Shown here in pieces: positions 1 through 6,120 of a stretch of DNA of 7,408 nt. The stretch is taken from NCBI GenBank assembly GCA_018238825.1, contig JABCSP010000104.1:1-7408 (forward strand). The letters are read 5' to 3'. The notes below the pieces were generated by a model. It did not search any database. It was given only the letters and a program-made list of their open reading frames with translations, and was not told the origin of the DNA. The stretch is from Candidatus Thorarchaeota archaeon (GTDB lineage: Archaea; Asgardarchaeota; Thorarchaeia; Thorarchaeales; Thorarchaeaceae). The stretch's first letter is position 1. The number at the start of each line of letters is the position of its first letter. The translations under genes were made by a program, and so were the position numbers.

Positions 1-118
1 CACCTGTTGACAAATTAACATCAACCCCTTGGAGATACTTGAAACCAATCTCTTCTAGTACGGCAACGTTATCAACAACATAGAGTGAACAAGGCATTGT
101 AACAATAAGTAATCCATT
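1..118 (-). pseudogene. Downstream part of the same methyltransferase-like frame, after the in-frame stop; continues beyond the window
   Basis: Past the TAA at 119-121 the same reading frame stays open for 39 codons to the window edge. It begins NGLLIVTMPCSLYVVDN and continues VAVLEEIGFKYLQGVDV. The first stretch is what strand 5 of a class I methyltransferase looks like: a helix ending in K/R, then x-G-G/N-LLIVTMP. It therefore completes the fold of the frame at 119-670. Either this is a nonsense-mutated gene, or the TAA is an assembly or sequencing error and 1-670 is one intact coding region. Separate translation from the ATG at 95-97 is possible but would give a fragment lacking the cofactor-binding half. 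The true 3' end lies outside the window. Confidence 0.6.
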
Positions 119-670
119 TTATCGTATCAATTTTCGAACTTTTTGAATTCCAATTGTTGCATCACTATAATCCTTGTAATATTCATGCATGTATCCTACA
201 ATATCATTATTTAGAATACCAATATCAAAACACTCTGGAGGAAACCGTTTCTCTCCAATTAGAAAGTCATCGAGCCATGAAATAGTTTCAGGATTACTGT
301 CAAGGAAATCAGTCATTGCTGGACGCATGGTAGCTTCTTCATCCATCTTTTCTAAGGTAGCTTGGACTATACGAACATTATCAAGCATATCCTCTTCCTC
401 CAATTTCCCTAATAGACTATCAAGACGCAAAGCATGAAGATCAGTGCAATATACACATATTCTCTTAGAAGGAATATTGTCTTCATTCAGCAGCTTGGGT
501 AATTCTCTAACAAAAAAGGATGGAACCCTATCATATTCTCCCGATGCAAAATCAGCTATGTAGAAATAATCATCACCTTCTGATAGTGACATAGTCATGA
601 AGTCTGTAAAAACTGGACTTTCAATAATCCATGATATCGGATAGATAGAATGCAAGTTTTTGTGGTCCAT
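119..670 (-). CDS. Class I SAM-dependent methyltransferase-like protein, N-terminal part, ended by an in-frame TAA
   Basis: This 183-residue frame reads like the first three quarters of a Rossmann-fold methyltransferase, an enzyme type that moves the methyl group of S-adenosylmethionine to a substrate. Visible parts are a motif I-like strand and loop, YIADFASGEYDRVP (residues 37-50), an acidic strand-2 end, VYCTDLHALRLD (73-84), a strand-3-like VRIVQATLEKM (99-109), and a strand-4-like FDIGILNNDIVGYMHEYY (148-165). A helix IQKVRKLIR follows, and then the stop. The expected strand 5 is missing here but is encoded in the same frame directly after the stop, so the protein looks truncated by a nonsense codon. 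The ATG at 670 has no Shine-Dalgarno sequence but has a TATA-like box about 25 bases upstream, as in a leaderless archaeal gene. The substrate cannot be read from the sequence. The gene lies 47 bases after the cupin gene on the same strand. Confidence 0.7.
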   Translation of the reverse strand: MDHKNLHSIYPISWIIESPVFTDFMTMSLSEGDDYFYIADFASGEYDRVPSFFVRELPKLLNEDNIPSKRICVYCTDLHALRLDSLLGKLEEEDMLDNVRIVQATLEKMDEEATMRPAMTDFLDSNPETISWLDDFLIGEKRFPPECFDIGILNNDIVGYMHEYYKDYSDATIGIQKVRKLIR

Positions 671-690
671 AGATAATCGGACAAACTTGA

Positions 691-700
691 GTATTAAATT
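691..700 (-). promoter_or_regulatory. TATA-like box upstream of the methyltransferase-like gene
   Basis: On the minus strand this reads AATTTAATAC, centred about 26 bases before the ATG at 670. That is the spacing expected between an archaeal TATA box and a transcription start that coincides with the start codon. The call rests on position and composition only. The gene could also be read through from the cupin gene 47 bases upstream. Confidence 0.35.
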
Positions 701-717
701 CTATTTGGATTGTGGTT

Positions 718-1038
718 CTACGGATATTTAATTTCAAAGAGCTTAGCTTCACTATCACCAGTTTTTACATAGTGCTCCTCATTTGATTCTATAAGAACAA
801 AGTCTCCAGGCTTAAGGGAGAAGGTTTCTTTTCCATTTGTTATTTCTGCAGTTCCTTCTAATACATAGAGGAGTTGACGTTCAGGATGTCTATGAGTTCG
901 TGCAGGAACATCGCTATTCCTTTTCACAATTCGAACACCTGCTTGGATATTCTCATCAATTACGTCATATACATCTACAGACCCAACTCTTCCATCAATA
1001 CTCTTCTGTACTATTTCAGATTCGTGAATCTTTTTCAT
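718..1038 (-). CDS. Small single-domain cupin protein
   Basis: This 106-residue protein is one complete cupin beta-barrel of the Cupin_2 type. Motif 1 is HRHPERQLLYVLEG (residues 49-62), giving the metal-ligand pair H49 and H51. Motif 2 is LKPGDFVLIESNEEH (75-89), giving the conserved PGD turn and the third histidine, H89. The glutamate usually found after HxH appears to be Q55, so metal binding may rest on three histidines or use E53. Cupins of this size include sugar isomerases, dioxygenases and small-ligand sensors, and nothing here separates these. The length is normal, and there is no signal peptide or DNA-binding domain. The ATG at 1038 has GGAAG about eight bases upstream. The gene is divergent from the ATP-grasp gene across 50 bases and precedes the broken methyltransferase gene on the same strand. 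Confidence 0.85.
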   Translation of the reverse strand: MKKIHESEIVQKSIDGRVGSVDVYDVIDENIQAGVRIVKRNSDVPARTHRHPERQLLYVLEGTAEITNGKETFSLKPGDFVLIESNEEHYVKTGDSEAKLFEIKYP

Positions 1039-1088
1039 AGAGAGTTCTTCCTACCCAAAACGATAAGGCAGAAGGTCTTATCAGGTCT
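1039..1088. promoter_or_regulatory. Short divergent intergenic region between cupin and ATP-grasp genes
   Basis: Fifty bases separate the two divergent start codons, so promoters for both genes must lie here or inside the opposite gene. The plus strand carries CCAAAACGATAAG around 1054-1066, about 28 bases before the ATP-grasp ATG, a weak match to a BRE/TATA arrangement. No palindrome or other clear operator was seen. The region is assigned from gene orientation rather than from a strong motif. Confidence 0.3.
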
Positions 1089-2345
1089 ATGGAAGATACA
1101 AATTTCATGACACCAATTAGCTCATATCTTGTAGACAAGAAAGTTGGAGTCATTGGGTTTAATGCCAGACCCATCGCTTCCTCATTAAGGAGAGCTGGTG
1201 CAAAATCGTATGTTTCAGATTATTGGGGAGATTCAGATCTGAAAGAGGTTTCCACAGATTGCATCGCAGTCCTCACTCCGGTTTCAGGTATACGACAACG
1301 ACAACCGTTGGACTTGCCCTTGCATCTTTTGTTAATTGAGAATTTTTTACTTCTTACAAAGAAAGTGAAATTGGACTACACAATAATAGGTAGTGGTTTT
1401 GATGATTGTGCAGAATCATTGCTCCCATTACATGAAAGTGGTTTGCTGGTTGGATCAGAACCCACTCGTATGAACGATTCTCGCAACCTTTCATTGATAT
1501 CGAATTTAGTTTCTAATGAATTGCTGAATATACCCCATCGTCAAGACATTCTTTCTTCTGAAGAGTTGAAACAGAAGGCAGCCGAAATTGATTATCCCTT
1601 TTTGATTCGACCCTCACATTCAGGAGGAGGAAGTAGAATCAAATTTATCGGTCGACAAGAAGATTTGGACAGGATAATTAATAGACTATCAAAAACAGAT
1701 GAACAGCCTCATCTAATACTTCAGCAATATATTCGTGGAAGAGACATTAGTTGTAGTGTACTTTCTACAGGAACTGAAGCCCGAGCCGTATCCGTGCAAG
1801 GTCAGTTAATTGGATTACCATCTGCTGGTAGAAATTGCGATTTTGTATATTGTGGAAATTATTATCCCTCTGTTCTAAACTCAGTAACTGAACAGAAGAT
1901 TATTGAAGTTTCTGAAAACCTATCAGTACAGTTAGGACTGAAAGGTTCTATTGGTTTCGATTTTGTGGTGGATGAATCTAATGTGATTTGGCTTATGGAA
2001 GTTAATCCACGCATTCAGGGAACATTAGAGATGATAGAAATTGCAGGAAACATTTCGATTACAGAACAACACATTAGAGCTGCAAATAGTGACCTGATTG
2101 AAGAGATGCCTACATTGGTCCCTTCGGTCAAGATGATAGTCTATTCAAGAAGAGCTGGATGCATAACAAATCTATCATCGTTTCCTAATACTTTCGATAA
2201 ATCTCCTGTAGGTGTATTAGTGAATAGAGGAGATCCTATTTGTACAGTCATCAATACTAGTAAGACCCGCGAAGAATGTTATCTACAAACACATGAAGCT
2301 GCTTGCGCTATTCAGAAAAGCATTGTTTCAATAAGTGGCCAATAA
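1089..2345 (+). CDS. ATP-grasp superfamily ligase, COG2232-like
   Basis: This 418-residue protein has the full layout of an ATP-grasp enzyme, a class that uses ATP to activate a carboxylate as an acyl-phosphate and join it to a nucleophile. An N-terminal pre-ATP-grasp Rossmann segment reads KVGVIGFNARPIASSLRRAG (residues 18-37), then YVSDYWGDSDL. The ATP-binding lobe has FLIRPSHSGGGSRIKF (171-186) and LQQYIRGRDISCSV (211-224). The metal-binding end is GSIGFDFVVD (286-295) and WLMEVNPRIQGTLEM (301-315), with E304 and N306 as the probable Mg ligands. A C-terminal domain of about 75 residues resembles the biotin-carboxylase-type cap. The N-terminal motif recalls the archaeal family COG2232, assigned from memory; the substrate is unknown. 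The start could be the ATG at 1089 or at 1107, and neither has a strong ribosome site. The gene ends in tandem TAA codons. Confidence 0.85.
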   Translation: MEDTNFMTPISSYLVDKKVGVIGFNARPIASSLRRAGAKSYVSDYWGDSDLKEVSTDCIAVLTPVSGIRQRQPLDLPLHLLLIENFLLLTKKVKLDYTIIGSGFDDCAESLLPLHESGLLVGSEPTRMNDSRNLSLISNLVSNELLNIPHRQDILSSEELKQKAAEIDYPFLIRPSHSGGGSRIKFIGRQEDLDRIINRLSKTDEQPHLILQQYIRGRDISCSVLSTGTEARAVSVQGQLIGLPSAGRNCDFVYCGNYYPSVLNSVTEQKIIEVSENLSVQLGLKGSIGFDFVVDESNVIWLMEVNPRIQGTLEMIEIAGNISITEQHIRAANSDLIEEMPTLVPSVKMIVYSRRAGCITNLSSFPNTFDKSPVGVLVNRGDPICTVINTSKTREECYLQTHEAACAIQKSIVSISGQ

Positions 2346-2383
2346 TAATGGGAGTAGTCAGAAGTCTCAGATGGTTCCCAAAG

Positions 2384-2389
2384 TTTAAT
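2384..2389 (+). promoter_or_regulatory. Possible TATA box upstream of the zinc-ribbon gene
   Basis: TTTAAT, preceded by a purine-rich CCAAAG, sits in the gap after the ATP-grasp gene. It would place transcription start near 2412, just before the ribosome site at 2419-2425. It is only a short AT-rich match, and the gene could instead be co-transcribed with the ATP-grasp gene. Confidence 0.25.
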
Positions 2390-2418
2390 CAGCACTGAGG
2401 TATGTGTTAGAATTACTT

Positions 2419-2425
2419 GAGGTGA
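2419..2425 (+). promoter_or_regulatory. Shine-Dalgarno site GAGGTGA that fixes the start of the zinc-ribbon gene
   Basis: GAGGTGA is a near-complete complement of the archaeal 16S rRNA 3' end. It lies five bases before an in-frame TTG at 2431. This supports TTG 2431 over the GTG at 2404, which has no such site, or the GTG at 2422, which lies inside the motif. Starting at 2431 also puts the first zinc-ribbon cysteine at residue 4, the usual position for this type of protein. Confidence 0.7.
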
Positions 2426-2430
2426 GGTTT

Positions 2431-3390
2431 TTGCGTACATGTGATAAATGTGGAAAGGCCAATCAACCAACACGTAAATTCTGTATACGATGTGGCGGAT
2501 CTCTTCTGAAAAAATCTAAACCAGTAGCTCCAGTAGAAACACCAGCTGCACCTCAACCAACTGTATCTACTAAGACTGATGACCAATGGGTGAAACCAAG
2601 TGAAGTTTCCCGTGATCGAGTTAGGGTAGCAGGAGGAACTAAGCAACTATCAGAGTTGGAAAAAGCAAGAGCAGCCTTTGCAAAAGCTGAATCTGTTGGA
2701 ATAGATGAGCCATCTGGCTCTGGCATCATTGAAACAAGAATGCTTCGTGCAAGTGAAGTTAGAGAATTGCTTGAAGGCCCAGGAATGATGGATACTGGAG
2801 AAGAAGTTCCAACACCCACTATGATGGAGGGCAGTGAACCACTACCACCTGAAGCGGCCGAAATGATGACTCCCAGTATGCCCACTTCATCACAAATTGA
2901 GGAAAGCATACTTGGTTCAAAATCTGCCTTTATAGAAAAAGCTCCAGAGCCTGAATCACTAGCGATGCAACCTGAACCTGAGGTTTCTTCCGCAATAACA
3001 ACTGGATTCAATTCATCAAAATATGAACCAAATGAAATTATTCCACCAAGAACTGAAGAAGAGGCAGTAACAGGTTTTGCAGCTCAAAAACCTCCTGTTA
3101 CAGAAGTTCCAGCAGCTCCCCAGCCAACCGCGGCAATTGAAGACCTTGTCATTGCATGTCCTGATTGTGGCAAAGTAATCAACGTTGATATGTTTGAATA
3201 TCCAAGAGCGGTCTATAGCGCAATGGCTGCTGCTCGCATTAAACAAACGCGATTCTTCATTGTGCAAGGAAAAGGTCATGAAGCATTACGTATTGTTAGA
3301 TTGGCTCATGCTCTCTATACTAAAGCAGGGGATAACAATGGCTTAGATGAAGTCAAGAAGATTATTGAAACCCTTGCAAAGAAGCATTAG
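2431..3390 (+). CDS. Zinc-ribbon protein with long Pro/Glu-rich linker and helical C-terminal domain, function unknown
   Basis: Taken from the TTG at 2431, the protein has 319 residues. The N-terminus is a treble-clef or zinc-ribbon knuckle pair: C4 and C7 in CDKC, C18 and C21 in CIRCG. Residues 25-240 are low-complexity, rich in Pro, Glu, Ser and Met, and probably disordered. The linker is bracketed by near-identical nine-residue motifs, ETPAAPQPT (36-44) and EVPAAPQPT (225-233), and holds related KPSEVSRD (56-63) and RASEVREL (107-113) elements. The C-terminal domain starts with CPDCGK (243-248), half a zinc ribbon with no second cysteine pair. It continues with about 70 residues of predicted helix including YSAMAAARIKQTRFFIVQGK. 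No catalytic motif is seen and no membrane segment is present, so a scaffold or nucleic-acid/protein-binding role is a guess. The longest open frame starts at GTG 2404. Confidence 0.8.
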   Translation: MRTCDKCGKANQPTRKFCIRCGGSLLKKSKPVAPVETPAAPQPTVSTKTDDQWVKPSEVSRDRVRVAGGTKQLSELEKARAAFAKAESVGIDEPSGSGIIETRMLRASEVRELLEGPGMMDTGEEVPTPTMMEGSEPLPPEAAEMMTPSMPTSSQIEESILGSKSAFIEKAPEPESLAMQPEPEVSSAITTGFNSSKYEPNEIIPPRTEEEAVTGFAAQKPPVTEVPAAPQPTAAIEDLVIACPDCGKVINVDMFEYPRAVYSAMAAARIKQTRFFIVQGKGHEALRIVRLAHALYTKAGDNNGLDEVKKIIETLAKKH

Positions 3391-4178
3391 GCTGCTAACC
3401 ATAGGTCCAAGAATTTCTTACGCTCTTCCTTGAAACAAAGTGGGTTTCTACATCGCATTAAAAACCGTTGGTCATAGCCTTTCTCCTTAAGTGCTGAGAA
3501 TATTGGTGCGAACTCTATAGAACCATCCCCAATAGGAAGATGTTTGTCATAAACAACAGCCATCTCACGTAATTCTTCTTGACTAAATTCATTCATTCCT
3601 TTGCAGTTAATAACTTCTTTAAATGCCTCGCATGCATTGTTATCATGAACATTTACCATCTCAATATTGGCGCAGTAGTTCTGTATATGCCCAATTGCTC
3701 GGTTCTGTACAGCCAATAATTGCCCGTGACCAATATCAAGATTTATTTTAAGATCAGGAAACTCGTCAAAGATAAGCATCATTTCGGTATAATAGAAACC
3801 CAGTGTTTCTATGGCTAGAGTGACACCTGATTCTTTTACAGCATCATAAACAAGAGGAAGATCTTGCAAAAAAGCATCAATCTCCTTATCACTATAGAGA
3901 AGGGCAGATAATGGTGGATGGAATACAGCTAATTCAGCATCAATCATCTGGGCCAAGTCTATGTAGGGTAAAATACCTTGGTTCAAATCAATGGGTTTCC
4001 AATTATCATTGCTGGGAAGATGCAGTGTACAGGGAATACCCTCCTTATTCATTGCATTCCTAGCTTCCCTGAATCTCATTCTTCTGTTCAATTCTAATCT
4101 GAGCTCAATGAAATCAGCTGAATTTTCTATCCCCTGAATGACCTGTTCATTTGTACGCGCAAATGTTCCTATCTGCAT
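3387..4178 (-). CDS. Xylose isomerase-like TIM-barrel protein (sugar phosphate isomerase/epimerase or AP endonuclease 2 superfamily)
   Basis: The 263-residue product follows the xylose isomerase-like TIM-barrel pattern. Strand ends read FIELRLEL (residues 23-30), CTLHLP (50-55), LAVFHPP (83-89), VTLAIETLG (119-127), INLDIGHG (145-152), MVNVHDN (174-180) and HLPIGDGSI (213-221). H53, H87, E124, D148, H151, H178 and D218 are the probable metal or substrate ligands. The glutamate normally closing the last strand is not apparent: that strand reads RFLMRCRN. The family includes sugar and keto-acid isomerases, epimerases and AP endonucleases; this copy looks more like an isomerase because of the IGDGSI loop, but the substrate is unknown. 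ATG 4178 (MQIGTFAR) is chosen over the in-frame GTG at 4187 because strand 1 usually begins at residue 2-3. The gene overlaps the zinc-ribbon gene tail to tail by four bases. Confidence 0.8.
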   Translation of the reverse strand: MQIGTFARTNEQVIQGIENSADFIELRLELNRRMRFREARNAMNKEGIPCTLHLPSNDNWKPIDLNQGILPYIDLAQMIDAELAVFHPPLSALLYSDKEIDAFLQDLPLVYDAVKESGVTLAIETLGFYYTEMMLIFDEFPDLKINLDIGHGQLLAVQNRAIGHIQNYCANIEMVNVHDNNACEAFKEVINCKGMNEFSQEELREMAVVYDKHLPIGDGSIEFAPIFSALKEKGYDQRFLMRCRNPLCFKEERKKFLDLWLAA

Positions 4179-4187
4179 TATGTTCAC

Positions 4188-4201
4188 ACTTACTAGTAAG
4201 T
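4188..4201. promoter_or_regulatory. Perfect 14-base palindrome, candidate operator
   Basis: ACTTACTAGTAAGT is identical to its reverse complement over all 14 bases. It lies in the divergent gap between the TIM-barrel gene and the first GTPase gene, 10 bases before the ATG at 4178. It sits between that start and a TATA-like box at 4204-4209. Such a position is typical of a repressor site for a small dimeric regulator. No regulator gene is visible in the window. Confidence 0.45.
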
Positions 4202-4203
4202 AG

Positions 4204-4213
4204 AAATTTCCCC
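4204..4213 (-). promoter_or_regulatory. BRE/TATA-like element upstream of the TIM-barrel gene
   Basis: The minus strand reads GGGGAAATTT here, a purine-rich BRE-like run leading into an AT-only hexamer. The hexamer is centred about 28 bases before the ATG at 4178. This fits a leaderless archaeal promoter and gives mild support to 4178 as the start. The palindrome at 4188-4201 lies just downstream of it. Confidence 0.35.
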
Positions 4214-4274
4214 GCTTTTTTACTTTTGGTCATGTTAGCGGATTTCTCTGTTCTATTGGCGATAATGTTATTAG

Positions 4275-4862
4275 ATGATTGGAGCATTCTTCAACAATAG
4301 CGCTCATGTATGGAGTGTATTGACCCTGCAAGATACTGCTTCCTATCTATTCAAAATCGTTTTTCTCGGTGAAGGCGCCGTGGGAAAAACATCACTAGTA
4401 GGCCGTTTTGTATATGACTCATTTGAGGGCGACTATCTTGCGACTATCGGAACGGATATTCATCTGAAGATGGTTCAGGTAGATGATGTTTTGGTCAAAT
4501 TAGTTATTTGGGATATTGCCGGACAGGATAACTTTGCACAGTTAAGAAAAGCCTATTACATGAATGCGAGCGGAGCGTTCTATATTTTTGATACAAGCAG
4601 GCCAGAAACGATTGAACGCGTTGACGAATGGGTCAAAGCACTATACGCAGTAACTGGTGAGATTCCATTAATCATCTGTGAAAACAAGACCGATTTAGAG
4701 AGTGCAATTTCGCAAGAAATCAAAGACAAAATTTCTGAGAAGCTTAATGTCAAGATGGTTAAGACAAGTGCTAAAAAAAATACTAACGTCGAAGAAGCAT
4801 TCCGTGAAATGACAGAGGAGATTTTGGCAAGAGCTCGAGATAAAAGTAAGAAAGCAATGTGA
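4275..4862 (+). CDS. Ras/Rab-like small GTPase, first of a tandem pair
   Basis: This is a complete small GTPase domain, a GTP-driven molecular switch. In the 195-residue frame, G1 is GEGAVGKTS (residues 32-40) and the switch I threonine is T57 in ATIGTD. G3 is WDIAGQ (79-84) with the catalytic glutamine Q84, G4 is NKTD (137-140) and G5 is TSAK (164-167). The TIG and WDxAGQ forms are of the Rab/Ras type. The C-terminus, ARDKSKKAM, is basic and lacks a cysteine, so eukaryotic-style prenylation is not expected. The first 18 residues (MIGAFFNNSAHVWSV and on) do not look like part of the domain. An in-frame TTG at 4320, with GGAG at 4312-4315, would give a 180-residue protein close in length to its neighbour. 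The downstream GTPase follows after 19 bases and is a close paralogue, so the two form an operon. Such genes are abundant in Asgard archaea. Confidence 0.9.
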   Translation: MIGAFFNNSAHVWSVLTLQDTASYLFKIVFLGEGAVGKTSLVGRFVYDSFEGDYLATIGTDIHLKMVQVDDVLVKLVIWDIAGQDNFAQLRKAYYMNASGAFYIFDTSRPETIERVDEWVKALYAVTGEIPLIICENKTDLESAISQEIKDKISEKLNVKMVKTSAKKNTNVEEAFREMTEEILARARDKSKKAM

Positions 4863-4869
4863 ACACAAA

Positions 4870-4873
4870 GGAG
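4870..4873 (+). promoter_or_regulatory. Shine-Dalgarno site GGAG deciding the start of the second GTPase gene
   Basis: GGAG lies eight bases before the ATG at 4882, a normal spacing. The GTG at 4873 that opens the longest frame overlaps the motif itself, so ATG 4882 is the better start. Confidence 0.6.
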
Positions 4874-4881
4874 TGGGGAAA

Positions 4882-5412
4882 ATGTCTAATAACGACCCGG
4901 ACTTTGTTCATAAGTTAGTGTTACTAGGCGATAGTGGTGTTGGCAAAACTTCTCTAGTTCAACGTTATGTCTATGATAGTCTCAGTCCTGATGTAGGTCG
5001 AACTATTGGAGCGGTACTTCACGTTAAGAAAATTGAACTCAATGATGTGGTCCACAAGCAGGTTATTTGGGATCTAGGTGGCCAAGAATCATTTGCTGAG
5101 TTGCGAGAACAATATTGTGCGAATTCATCAGCTGCTCTATTTGTCTTTGATAGAACCCGATTAGAAACTTTTCAGAATATTGATGAATGGCTTACTGCAC
5201 TTTATTCGTCAGCTGGTAAAATCCCAGTTATTGCAGTTGAGAATAAAATTGACCTAGAGTCTGTAATAACCTCTACCCAAATCCAGGGTATGCTTGAAGC
5301 ACGAGAGTTAATACATTTACAGACAAGTGCAGTTGAGAATACAAATGTAGATTCTGCGTTCAGGGAACTAGTTCAAATAATTGTGTCTGAAAGAGGCGGG
5401 AATAAAGAGTAG
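4882..5412 (+). CDS. Ras/Arf-like small GTPase, second of a tandem pair
   Basis: From ATG 4882 the protein has 176 residues and is a single GTPase domain. G1 is GDSGVGKTS (residues 16-24), the switch I threonine is T41 in RTIGAV, G3 is WDLGGQ (63-68) with Q68, G4 is NKID (121-124) and G5 is TSAV (148-151). It shares long blocks with the upstream GTPase, including VGKTSLV, VIWD, the FD-x-x-R-x-ET stretch, DEW, ENK-x-DLES and AFRE, so the two arose by duplication. It differs in two ways: G3 has the GGQ form typical of Arf proteins rather than AGQ, and the G5 lysine is replaced by valine. There is no N-terminal myristoylation glycine and no C-terminal cysteine (it ends SERGGNKE), so membrane anchoring by either eukaryotic route is unlikely. 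The gene ends three bases before the convergent phoU stop codon. Confidence 0.92.
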   Translation: MSNNDPDFVHKLVLLGDSGVGKTSLVQRYVYDSLSPDVGRTIGAVLHVKKIELNDVVHKQVIWDLGGQESFAELREQYCANSSAALFVFDRTRLETFQNIDEWLTALYSSAGKIPVIAVENKIDLESVITSTQIQGMLEARELIHLQTSAVENTNVDSAFRELVQIIVSERGGNKE

Positions 5413-5415
5413 TTT

Positions 5416-6114
5416 CTAGATGTCGATTTCCAAATCACTAATATCGTCTACACCTTTGTAAGCAAAACCCAGTTTCTTTCGTTCACCACTTACTAAGAAT
5501 ACAGCTGACTCTGCAATTGTGATTGCCTGATCTGCGGCTCTTTCAAAATACCGACCAACTATCACGTATAACATAGCGATGTAACTTATGTCCCGTCGAT
5601 TATTCAAGTAAGTTGCAATCTCTTGGAACATCTCTGTCGCTTCATTATCACTTTGCGCTTCGAGCTTCTCTAGTTCACTAATCTCGTTTAGGTCCTCTTC
5701 AATTACAGCACGGACACTAACACCTAGAGCGGTAATAGCGATTTCTGAAATATAAGGAAGGGTTACGAGTTCCTTGAAGTGGTCCAAACCTTCGCTTAGA
5801 GTTACTATCTCCATTATTTTGTAGGCGAATCGTCCTACTAAATGAAGACTACCAGAGGTATGAATGTAAGCAATTAATCGTCTAAGGTCAATGTTTTGAG
5901 GTTGAAACTCAGCGATAGCACCAAATGCCATGTCCTCTATAGTATGATGAAGATTTTCAATATCTGCCGACGTTTCCATGGCTTGTTCTGCCCGTTTGCT
6001 ATCAAAGTCTTCAAAGACCTTAATTGATTGTCCGAGTGTAGCTATAACCACCTCGTGCAATTTGTTAAGGTTAGAGATTAGTTCCTCAAGGACTGGTTCT
6101 AATTTGGAGTTCAT
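5416..6114 (-). CDS. phoU: PhoU-like phosphate regulator, second copy in the pst-phoU operon
   Basis: From ATG 6114 this is a 232-residue two-repeat PhoU helical protein. PhoU proteins bind metal clusters and act with the Pst transporter to limit phosphate uptake or signalling. The second repeat keeps the family motif: GRYFERAADQAITIAE (residues 187-202), with E191 and D195 as metal ligands. In the first repeat the matching place reads SLHLVGRFAYKI (89-100), so the expected ERxxD has become HxxxR (H91, R95). It aligns without gaps to the upstream PhoU copy from about residue 71 to 221, ending in LGFAYKG. The longest frame begins at TTG 6132. ATG 6114 is preferred because GGTGGT lies six bases upstream and the paralogue then matches in numbering. 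It follows the other phoU after 60 bases on the same strand. Confidence 0.88.
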   Translation of the reverse strand: MNSKLEPVLEELISNLNKLHEVVIATLGQSIKVFEDFDSKRAEQAMETSADIENLHHTIEDMAFGAIAEFQPQNIDLRRLIAYIHTSGSLHLVGRFAYKIMEIVTLSEGLDHFKELVTLPYISEIAITALGVSVRAVIEEDLNEISELEKLEAQSDNEATEMFQEIATYLNNRRDISYIAMLYVIVGRYFERAADQAITIAESAVFLVSGERKKLGFAYKGVDDISDLEIDI

Positions 6115-6120
6115 ATTGGC

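Noticed and set aside
119..121. Stop-codon readthrough such as pyrrolysine insertion in the methyltransferase-like gene
   Set aside because: Archaeal pyrrolysine uses TAG, and this codon is TAA. The gene also does not resemble the methylamine methyltransferases that carry pyrrolysine.
1039..1047. AGAGAGTTC found both before the cupin start and again at 6133-6141 before the downstream phoU
   Set aside because: It is a nine-base low-complexity match at different distances from the two starts, with no palindromic character, and is not convincing as a shared regulatory site.
2553..3011. A 152-codon open frame on the minus strand
   Set aside because: It lies wholly inside the low-complexity linker of the zinc-ribbon gene. 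Its Ser/Gly-rich translation is what the opposite strand of a Pro/Glu-rich coding region gives, and it has no start signal.
4835..4859. Possible lipid-anchor tail on the first GTPase
   Set aside because: The last residues are basic but contain no cysteine, so neither a CaaX nor a Rab-type double-cysteine signal exists.
4275..5412. GTPase pair joined with the PhoU/Pst genes as one functional system
   Set aside because: The two blocks converge and cannot share a transcript, and no motif links GTP switching to phosphate uptake here. Neighbourhood alone is too weak.
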